Below are positions 21,939-28,833 of a stretch of DNA of 64,000 bases, piece by piece (within the stretch, counting starts at the first letter, position 1; every line of letters begins with the position of its first letter). A program made the translations under genes and the position numbers. Under the pieces are notes generated by a model that saw only the letters and a program-made list of their open reading frames with translations, was not told the origin of the DNA and did not search any database. The DNA comes from UBA6144 sp964399165 (GTDB lineage: Bacteria > Bdellovibrionota > Bacteriovoracia > Bacteriovoracales > Bacteriovoracaceae), in assembly GCA_964399165.1 (NCBI GenBank), contig CAYNPO010000011.1, forward strand, positions 1 to 64,000, given 5' to 3'.

Positions 21939-21954
21939 GGGGCCTACGGGCCCC
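21939..21954. terminator. terminator-like hairpin between convergent genes
   Basis: GGGGCC-TACG-GGCCCC, a perfect 6-bp GC stem with a tetraloop, five bases after the duplicated E2 stop and overlapping the stop of the leftward gene at 21944. No long T tract follows on either side, so efficiency is uncertain. Confidence 0.5.
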
Positions 21955-23608
21955 CGCCAGCGGCCATCGCGCTCCAATCGGGCAGAGGGGCTTGGTCCTG
22001 GCGCTGGAGCAGCGGCATGTTGCCGTTGACCACGCTCCGGTAGGCCACGCCTGGGCGGATGACTTCCGACCATCGTGCGTAGCCTCCGGCTCCGCCCCAG
22101 CTCCTCACTCGTCTCTCGGCCGCTCCTTCACTGAGTCCCGGGAGGTCGGGGGCCGCTTCCACCAGCGAGCGCAGGGTTCCGTCCAGGTTGATACGTTGGA
22201 GCGGACGCGGATCCCGGCGGGGCGCCAGGGAGACCCCGTACACCGTACCCGAGGCCGCGTAGGCGAGGTCGGTTCGGATCACCTGCATCACCGGATCCCA
22301 ACTGTCGCGGGTGAGGATGTTCTCGAGGTCCCCGCGCCCGTCGGTGCGACCCTCATCGCGGTTGAGCTGGTAGGCCACTTGCGCCAGGTAGGTGGCGGCG
22401 GCAGCGGCGGAGGGATGGATGCCATTGGCCGTCAGGTCCCGGGCGATCCCCGCAGCCATCCAAAAGTGGTAAGGCTTGGCGTTGTCGCAGGTGGCGTTCA
22501 CTTCCGGAGGAAGGGAGTAGAGGGGGGCGCCGCGTACGGAGCGCAGGCTATCTAAATGAGACATGGAGGAGGCTATGAGGTTGAGGCCGAGACTGAGCTG
22601 GCTCTGCTCACCCGACAGGATACCGAAGGAGCTGACCGAGCGCATGGAAGCGGGGTTGTCGATGGTCCACGTGCGCCCACCAAGGTTGGGGCCCGCGGTG
22701 GCGATGACCCCTAACACGCGCAAGGCCGCGTGCCCTGCCCGGTCGGCGGGCATGCCGGATTGGATGAAGGCCTCGCGCAGGTCGGACTGGACATCGCCCG
22801 TGGCATTCTCCCGAGCGTTCGGCCGGAGGACGCGATCCTGGATGCGCAAGGCCGCCAGGCGGATGCCCTCTTCGTAGTCCTGAGAACCATAGATTTCTTC
22901 CCACCAGGCCTGGCCCGCGATGGGGGCGTGCCGGCGAGTTTCCCCTTCGTAGGTTTCTTCCGCGAAGGTCGGGAGCATGGCAGCTTCCACCCGCTCCAGG
23001 CCCCGCATGCAGTCGCCGTACTCATGGGCCACCAAGGCCAAACAAGCCGCGCTCTTTTGGAATCCTTCGAGGATGCTGCCCTGGCGTTGCGCCCCTGTTC
23101 GCCGGAGGGCGAAGTTTTCCTGGGCCACGGCGATCTGGGCGTCGCTGCGGGGACGCGGGCGCGAGAGGAAGGCGCGCACGGCTCCTTCGCCTAGGGGACG
23201 CGGGCGCTCGGCGCCATGGAACTGCTCGAAGCGCGCCACCGCCATCTCGTAGGCGCGCCTTCGTGCGACCGGGTCGGGGATGAGGGTGTACTCCCAGGGG
23301 TCTGAAGCCTCCTCGGCGAAATCCAAGATGTTCTGGGCCGCGGCGGCGAAGCCCGGGTCGTCAGCGCTGGTGATCCCCCGTTGGGCCAAGGCCTGTCGGT
23401 GGACGTTGAAGAAGCGCTCCCGCAGTTGGCCATCACAGAACTGTCGCGGATTATTCAGCTCCTGCAGGCGCAGGGCCCGGGCCGGTGCCGAATTCTCGCT
23501 GCACATGCCGGCGATCTGGGTGATTTGCGGGGGAAGGAACGGGCAGTCCAGCGCCCACAATGAGCTGGAAAAAAGACACAAAAAGAAGGGCACTGGGCGC
23601 AGGCGCAT
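21944..23608 (-). CDS. secreted hypothetical protein, 554 aa
   Basis: Signal peptide (MRLRPVPFFLCLFSSSLWA) and then a mainly helical, cysteine-containing mature protein (CSENSAPARALRLQELNN, SAACLALVAHEYGDCMRG). No known domain recognised. VAHEYGD resembles a broken HExxH but lacks the second histidine. The DNA is GC-rich like the backbone, unlike the neighbouring cargo genes, so it may be the resident gene of this locus. Its first codons and upstream region recur at 25753-25875. Confidence 0.7.
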   Translation of the reverse strand: MRLRPVPFFLCLFSSSLWALDCPFLPPQITQIAGMCSENSAPARALRLQELNNPRQFCDGQLRERFFNVHRQALAQRGITSADDPGFAAAAQNILDFAEEASDPWEYTLIPDPVARRRAYEMAVARFEQFHGAERPRPLGEGAVRAFLSRPRPRSDAQIAVAQENFALRRTGAQRQGSILEGFQKSAACLALVAHEYGDCMRGLERVEAAMLPTFAEETYEGETRRHAPIAGQAWWEEIYGSQDYEEGIRLAALRIQDRVLRPNARENATGDVQSDLREAFIQSGMPADRAGHAALRVLGVIATAGPNLGGRTWTIDNPASMRSVSSFGILSGEQSQLSLGLNLIASSMSHLDSLRSVRGAPLYSLPPEVNATCDNAKPYHFWMAAGIARDLTANGIHPSAAAAATYLAQVAYQLNRDEGRTDGRGDLENILTRDSWDPVMQVIRTDLAYAASGTVYGVSLAPRRDPRPLQRINLDGTLRSLVEAAPDLPGLSEGAAERRVRSWGGAGGYARWSEVIRPGVAYRSVVNGNMPLLQRQDQAPLPDWSAMAAGGGP

Positions 23609-23658
23609 GTGCGCGTTTCGGCTATAATGCCGGAAGGAATGAGTCGGAGAAACCGCCG
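23579..23658. repeat. 80-bp direct repeat, copy 1
   Basis: Matches 25796-25875 with 7 differences in 80 bases. It covers the first codons of the 21944-23608 gene and its upstream region, including a TATAAT hexamer at 23623. Copy 2 lies just before the outer-membrane-protein gene, so the two copies bracket the lysozyme-like gene. Confidence 0.9.
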
Positions 23659-23807
23659 CCCGCTGTCTGGAAATACTGTTTCTGGGCAGATGATTGTGAC
23701 ATCCAAAGAAGGGTTACTGCCCCACTCGGACTTGGCTCCCGGCAAAGATTGGCTCCCCTCCTTGCTGCTTAAGAATATGCGAGGATAGCTGGGTGATAGG
23801 GAGTCCT

Positions 23808-25745
23808 ATGGTTAAATTCGTCGTCTTTATCCTGCTCATTTCTTCTAGTTTGCCCGTCTTCGCTGTCCCACTCCGTTGTGAAGCTAATGGCGTGGTTGCG
23901 AGCGTAAGTGGGGAGAGTTTCACTCCTCCGACAGTGAGCGAAGTTGAGGACATGGGTCGCAGGTTATGTCAGGAAAGTGGGCATTGCGTGTCTGGTTTCG
24001 CAACGCTAAACACCCTGGCTGGGGATGTCATCGGAGCCTTGAGCGAACTCCACCGCACGGGTATAAGCCGTATCCAGGGCGAGGTCGCCAGGATCCAGGA
24101 GAACCTCGACGAGGCCCGTACCCGGTACGGGCGGGAGTTCGCCCGACGCTGTGAAGCTCTCGCAGAAGGAGAGTCCCAGTTGCTGGCCCTGCGGAGGGCT
24201 TATGCTGAATCCCGGAATGCCCATAGTTTGTGCCTGGATGCCCTCAGCAGCGCCAACCTTCAGCTGAGTGCCGCCATGGGGGCGACTTCCCTGGCCGGGC
24301 TGGACCTCAACGCTTTAGGAGCCGGTAGGCTCTACCGCCCACCCAGCGTGCGGCTCGCGTATCCGGGCAGGGCTTGGAACAGCCGCTTCTCCGGGGATTA
24401 CGATAGGGACCGCTTGTTCCAAATCATTTCGGCTGCCATCCGAAACGGGGCTGATCCTTTTCTTGCGGTGGCGATCACGATGGTGGAAAGTCCCTCAACG
24501 GCTACCACTTATCCCACCCGCCCCCCCGAGGAACCCTATCTCCAGACCTGGGGGAACATGCTTCAACCAACGAACTTCGCGAGACGCAACTACGCCTCGA
24601 GCTATGGGGATATTCCGGCAGACGCGATCGCCTCCGCCGACATGCTCCAGTGTCTTGCTGTGGATGATGTCATGTCTGAGGCGGACCAGCGCTTGGTCCG
24701 GCGTCTGAGCGAGTCCCACTATGCGCCCGCTCGCCTCGCGCGCCTGAACGAGCTAGAAGACAGGGCACACGGTGGTAGTTTTAACCGAGTCGTGAGAGCG
24801 TTGAGGGATGTCGCCACTGCCGGACAATTCCGAACGGACTACCGTGGACTTGAGAGCTGCCCCGCCGAGGTTCGAGCGGCTGCAGTATCCGTTGGAGACC
24901 CTAACATAAGGGATGAAGTTGTGGCTGCTTTCTGTCGCAGCCCTTCCGTGCTTGGCTTGTTGGCGGAAGCAGAAGCGGCTCGGAGTCGCGAGCGGGAGAT
25001 CACAGACTTGCTCAATAATTATTCCGAGAGCGAACGCCCTCGGGCTTTTATGGAACTCCGCTGCCACCGCTATCGAGACTGCAACTATACTCTAGGCGAG
25101 ACCCCGGCCCGGAATGTCGCAACCGTCCACCTATCGCCACGGGTTGCGCGTTATACGGCCCGAGGCAACCCAGTGCGAGTATGCGCCTCTCATCCCTATG
25201 TTATGACGGGAGCACCTCTGCCTTTCGGCTTGGAGAGTAAGAGCGCCAAGTATTGCTGCACGAGCGTTACTGGCACTGTAGGCATGAGCAGTGAGCAGGT
25301 TAGCCGGCGTTTTGCCACCGCGTTGGGCGCGCGTTACCTCAGCCAGGTCATCATGGGCAACGTTAGGAGGGGTAGCGACGCTCATAGCCTCGCCATGGCC
25401 GTCCAGCGCTACAATGGAATGGGGACAATGGGTGCCACTGAACAGGTCAACAACGACTGCCTGACCGGCATTAATATGGCGACCCACCCAATTTATGGAG
25501 CGCGGGTGTTGGAACTCATGGCCACCACCGTGCTCCCAAACCCGCAAATCCAGCAGCTGGTTGCAGAGGCTGCGTTCATCGAGAACGCTGATGGGAGCAC
25601 TCCGGTCAAAAGTGTTTTTTGCCAGCAGAACGGTCCGGGGCAAGTTGCGGTTACAGGGGGCGTATACTTGGACATGCAGCGGAGTTTCCTGCTCGACAGC
25701 GGGGTGCCCGGTCGCGGCCAAAGGTGCCAGCGCTTCTTCCAATAA
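23808..25745 (+). CDS. secreted lysozyme/transglycosylase-like protein (tentative)
   Basis: 645 residues from the ATG at 23808 (AGGGAG five bases upstream); signal peptide MVKFVVFILLISSSLPVFA. A helical coiled region (~75-140) is followed by IRNGADPFLAVAITMVES, which resembles the start of lytic-transglycosylase domains, where the glutamate (here Glu227) is catalytic. A later AVQRYNGMGTMG resembles the substrate-cleft loop of that fold. The spacing is unusual and the assignment is tentative. DNA is lower in GC than its neighbours. It sits between two copies of an 80-bp repeat and is probably an inserted cargo gene. Confidence 0.55.
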   Translation: MVKFVVFILLISSSLPVFAVPLRCEANGVVASVSGESFTPPTVSEVEDMGRRLCQESGHCVSGFATLNTLAGDVIGALSELHRTGISRIQGEVARIQENLDEARTRYGREFARRCEALAEGESQLLALRRAYAESRNAHSLCLDALSSANLQLSAAMGATSLAGLDLNALGAGRLYRPPSVRLAYPGRAWNSRFSGDYDRDRLFQIISAAIRNGADPFLAVAITMVESPSTATTYPTRPPEEPYLQTWGNMLQPTNFARRNYASSYGDIPADAIASADMLQCLAVDDVMSEADQRLVRRLSESHYAPARLARLNELEDRAHGGSFNRVVRALRDVATAGQFRTDYRGLESCPAEVRAAAVSVGDPNIRDEVVAAFCRSPSVLGLLAEAEAARSREREITDLLNNYSESERPRAFMELRCHRYRDCNYTLGETPARNVATVHLSPRVARYTARGNPVRVCASHPYVMTGAPLPFGLESKSAKYCCTSVTGTVGMSSEQVSRRFATALGARYLSQVIMGNVRRGSDAHSLAMAVQRYNGMGTMGATEQVNNDCLTGINMATHPIYGARVLELMATTVLPNPQIQQLVAEAAFIENADGSTPVKSVFCQQNGPGQVAVTGGVYLDMQRSFLLDSGVPGRGQRCQRFFQ

Positions 25746-25752
25746 AACTCGC

Positions 25753-25825
25753 GTCGGGGATGAGGGTGTGGTCCCATGGGTCTGAGGTTTTCTTGCAAAA
25801 AGAAAGACACGGGACGCAGGCGCAT
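25753..25825 (-). pseudogene. remnant of the 21944-23608 gene
   Basis: The minus strand encodes MRLRPVSFFL, like the start of the 554-aa gene, and then in another frame SDPWDHTLIPD, matching SDPWEYTLIPD around residue 101 of that protein. About 90 codons between are deleted and the rest of the gene is missing. It is a broken second copy left next to repeat copy 2. Confidence 0.75.
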
Positions 25826-25875
25826 TTGCGCGTTTCGACTATAATGCCGGAAGGAATGAGTCGGAGATACCGCCG
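25796..25875. repeat. 80-bp direct repeat, copy 2
   Basis: Second copy of the sequence at 23579-23658, 91 percent identical by direct count. It contains TATAAT at 25840, 45 bases before the start of the outer-membrane-protein gene, so it may carry that gene's promoter; no -35 match is seen at standard spacing. Confidence 0.9.
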
Positions 25876-25890
25876 GCGCACGTCAGGAAT

Positions 25891-26835
25891 ATGCCCCGTT
25901 TTCCCTCACAAGTAGCCTGTTTCTTGGCCACACTAACTTGGGCCGCCTTGGGGCATGCCCAGGACTTCGCCTCACTTTTTCGTCCTGGTCCCTCCACCTC
26001 TTCCGCCAGCTTCCGCCAGACCTTCCTGACTGACGCTCCAGTGGCGGGCTCCTCCCGCAAACTCCAGCAGCGCGAGTGGCAGGCGAGGCTCAACGCCCCA
26101 GTGTGGAAAGGGGAGGTGTGGGAAGCCACGGTGGGGCTCGAGGCCCATGATCTCGTGCTCCATCATCCATCACCGCTGCTCCATCCCTATCGCAGTTTCC
26201 AAGGCACGCTGGGGGCGCGACGTTTTGGGGTTCCAGACAAGATCCGTGGCATGAGTTTGTCCTATGGGTCGGCCAGTGACCGGCCCTTCGCCCGCCCGGC
26301 CAACGACACGGCATCTGCCAATTACCTCCACCAGTTCAACCACCGCTGGTGGGGTTTAGTGAACTGGTCGAACAACCGGGCGTTCTTGAACAACGTACCG
26401 ATCCCCGGCGTGTTCTACGTGCAAAAGGCGACCAAGGAGAAAACCCTGATGTATGGGCTTCCGGTGCTGGTGTGGCGCAAGCGGTGGGAGAGTGGTTTGG
26501 AGGGAGGGTATTTCGGCTTCATCCCGTTTAACCACCGGGCGCACGTGGGGTGGTTCTGGGAGGATAAACAAGGTCTCACTCTCAACTACGAGTACCGTCC
26601 TCAGGCGTACTTCCGTGAGAACCGCCTGGCGGACCGCGAGCGGCTGTTCTTTGTGGAGAACAGGCTCACGCTGCAATGGCAGCGCCAGGTGAAGGCGGCG
26701 CAGCTGGAGCTGGGTGTAGGGCGTGCTTTCGCGCGTAGCGTGTTCGAAGCGAAAAATCTGAGGGACGACAAGCGCTTCGATGTCCCGCTCGGTGATGCCT
26801 GGCTGGTCCAGGGTCAGTTTGGCCTTGCCTTTTAA
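25891..26835 (+). CDS. outer-membrane beta-barrel protein
   Basis: 314 residues with a signal peptide (cleavage after WAALGHA), then many alternating amphipathic strands with aromatic girdles (GLVNWSNNRAF, HVGWFWEDKQGLTLNYEYRP) and a final strand ending in phenylalanine (VQGQFGLAF), the usual assembly signal for the BAM machinery. Substrate or role unknown. A deleted second allele lies at 19210. The convergent gene ends 26 bases downstream. Confidence 0.75.
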   Translation: MPRFPSQVACFLATLTWAALGHAQDFASLFRPGPSTSSASFRQTFLTDAPVAGSSRKLQQREWQARLNAPVWKGEVWEATVGLEAHDLVLHHPSPLLHPYRSFQGTLGARRFGVPDKIRGMSLSYGSASDRPFARPANDTASANYLHQFNHRWWGLVNWSNNRAFLNNVPIPGVFYVQKATKEKTLMYGLPVLVWRKRWESGLEGGYFGFIPFNHRAHVGWFWEDKQGLTLNYEYRPQAYFRENRLADRERLFFVENRLTLQWQRQVKAAQLELGVGRAFARSVFEAKNLRDDKRFDVPLGDAWLVQGQFGLAF

Positions 26836-26861
26836 CCTCGGAATGGTCGGATGCGATCCTT

Positions 26862-27284
26862 CTATTCCAGAGCTGCGTCTAGGACGAAGTGAGCCAAGTC
26901 TTGCCCGGCCTGACGCTCTTCACGGCACTCCCCATTGGGTTGGCATGTCAAACGGGGATATGCAGAGATCATTTTCGCCCAAGAAGTAGAGCCACTTTTG
27001 AAAGTAAGGACGAAGTTTTTCTCACTGGTGTGGCTGTCGGATTGGGGAGGAGCAGCCAGCTGGGCACTGAAGCGCCTCTGAAACTCTTGGCAGAGGGTGG
27101 ACGGTCTGGATTTTGTCTCGCCACCATTGGATGTGCTGCACTTACCATCGTTCAAGGCGATTTGTGCCCATTTGACAGGACCTCCGTCACTGAGGATGGA
27201 CACCTTCAGGCTGAAGTCAGTGGTACGGGCCCAAACTTCCAACGAGAGCGTGATGAGTAGAAAGTTGATACCATACTTAGTCAT
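26862..27284 (-). CDS. small secreted hypothetical protein, 140 aa
   Basis: A signal-peptide-like start (MTKYGINFLLITLSLEVWA) is followed by a mature domain with four cysteines (GKCSTSNGG, STLCQEF, LTCQPNGECREE), so probably disulfide-bonded. The ATG overlaps the end of the upstream HExxH protein gene by eight bases, arguing for coupled translation. Not recognised; a partner or inhibitor of that protease is possible but unproven. Confidence 0.6.
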   Translation of the reverse strand: MTKYGINFLLITLSLEVWARTTDFSLKVSILSDGGPVKWAQIALNDGKCSTSNGGETKSRPSTLCQEFQRRFSAQLAAPPQSDSHTSEKNFVLTFKSGSTSWAKMISAYPRLTCQPNGECREERQAGQDLAHFVLDAALE

Positions 27285-28500
27285 TACAGTTCGCCTCCTG
27301 GCGCAGCCGGGCCCGGAAGCTGGGGGAGCGGTTGATCAGACACTCAAGTACATGTGCGGATGACGGATGTTGCCCACTCGGCCCCCCCGCACAGAGCAGT
27401 CGGAGATCTTCAATCTGGCTGAGCCTAGATTGATACACGGCGAAGGCTTGTGCGGTGGCTTCTTCGAGTTGAAGGCCTTGACATGCAGCGACCCCAAATG
27501 TCTCAAGGATCTGGGTTGAGGCTTGAGTGAGGTTTTGTAGGCAGGCTGAGACAGCGCGGCTTTCCTCTGCTCCCATCAAGCCTTGCAAAGCTTGCTGGTG
27601 TACGGTGCCATGACCGACTATGCGGGCGCCACACGCACCGCCATCCACAAGTCCCTGAATGTAATCAAACATTAAGACCCGACGTTGTTCTGGTGTAGCG
27701 GGGGCATGGACAGAGACGTCCGACAGTATGTTGGAACAGGCGTGGCCCAATTCATGGCGAATCATGCGCTCAAAGTTTTGCCTAGGATTAAAGTCTCCCT
27801 GAATCGAATAATGGGAATGGGCGAGGATCGAGCCAAAAATCAACACGCCGGGGCGCCTGGCATTTTGACACAACTCGCGCATGTCGAAGCGGACACCAAG
27901 TTGCCAGAACTCGTCTTTTTGCTGTTGGGTGAGTGAACTCCATAGGTCGCAAAGTCCGCGATTTGGACTCACGTCGTACGTTCCGTGCCCAGGCACGTTG
28001 CAGTTGTTTCTGGTGTTCATGTCCCGCGAAGGCGGACAGTGCTGGATTCGGATTGCCTGAAAGCGTTCTCGGCATAGGCTTTGTACGCTGGGATGAGCCC
28101 CTCGGCAGCAGACGTCGCGGGTCTCGTCTCGCAGATCTTCGGCAGTCGCTATGAGCCCTTGAATCTCCTCCGCACTAGGCAACGTCGTGAGCCCAAGCTC
28201 TGCCCTGGTTGGGGGTTGGTAGTCTGCCCGGTTGACACGCTGGTACCGGGCAGCGATAGCAGGGGTTTGCCAAGGCGGTTGGGAGTTGGGCCAGACCGTT
28301 CTACAGAGGGACATGACTTTGTTTTCCGCAAAGGAGACTCCCCCCTGTCGCGCATGTCGGCTGAAGTCTTCACAGAGCACGCTTTGGAACACCCAATTTC
28401 CAATGGATCGGCCACTCTCACATTGGCATGCAGGAGGATCGCTCCAAGCAGGAACGCCGATTCCGAGGATAGTGAGAGTAAAGAGGATGTGTAATCTCAT
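27277..28500 (-). CDS. secreted putative zinc metallopeptidase (HExxH), 407 aa
   Basis: Signal peptide MRLHILFTLTILGIGVPAWS, then a cysteine-rich N-terminal half (CQCESGRS, CCRGAHPSVQSLC). Around residue 246 it reads MIRHELGHACSNIL, a HExxH zinc site. The cysteine-rich secreted architecture resembles the 19589 protein, but the sequences otherwise differ. Composition is lower in GC than the backbone. It forms a coupled pair with the 140-aa protein downstream, the same protease-plus-small-protein arrangement as at 19589-21689. Confidence 0.68.
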   Translation of the reverse strand: MRLHILFTLTILGIGVPAWSDPPACQCESGRSIGNWVFQSVLCEDFSRHARQGGVSFAENKVMSLCRTVWPNSQPPWQTPAIAARYQRVNRADYQPPTRAELGLTTLPSAEEIQGLIATAEDLRDETRDVCCRGAHPSVQSLCRERFQAIRIQHCPPSRDMNTRNNCNVPGHGTYDVSPNRGLCDLWSSLTQQQKDEFWQLGVRFDMRELCQNARRPGVLIFGSILAHSHYSIQGDFNPRQNFERMIRHELGHACSNILSDVSVHAPATPEQRRVLMFDYIQGLVDGGACGARIVGHGTVHQQALQGLMGAEESRAVSACLQNLTQASTQILETFGVAACQGLQLEEATAQAFAVYQSRLSQIEDLRLLCAGGPSGQHPSSAHVLECLINRSPSFRARLRQEANCND

Positions 28501-28833
28501 GCTCGCGCTTCGGAACAGGCATGTAAAAGTTTGAAGGGAAAAACTAAAGAATGGTGGTGAGCCTAACTAGCCAAAATTCATTGGTATATATCACGGACGA
28601 GAGGCACGGTTTCTGACTCGCGCGGTCAGTTGCTCGTGTGCCGAGGTATTCAGCCGATATGTGAAAAGCATGCCAGGACACAAAATTGTAGCCATGGTCC
28701 TTCTATTCCTCTGCTCCAGAGCAGGGGCTTGAATGCCGGTGGTAGTTGTAGCCTCTAAACGCCTAAGATTCTTGTGATATTGACGGGTTAAGCTCCGCAT
28801 TCTAGAGTGGCTCTCCATTCAAAGAGAGGCACT
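28501..28833. other. 333-bp intergenic region without a supported gene
   Basis: Relatively AT-rich spacer between divergent genes. It holds a promoter candidate for the rightward gene at 28780-28808 and presumably the promoter of the leftward metallopeptidase gene, for which I could not pick clear boxes. A 75-codon leftward reading frame here has no protein-like features. Confidence 0.5.
28780..28808 (+). promoter_or_regulatory. sigma70-like promoter candidate
   Basis: TTGACG at 28780-28785, a 17-bp spacer, TAGAGT at 28803-28808. The gene start at 28834 lies 26 bases downstream, leaving room for a short leader with the AGAGAGG ribosome-binding site. Confidence 0.5.

Noticed and set aside
28591..28818. 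75-codon leftward ORF in the intergenic region
   Set aside because: No ribosome-binding site, no signal peptide and an Arg/Thr-rich, non-protein-like translation; it covers the promoter of the 28834 gene.
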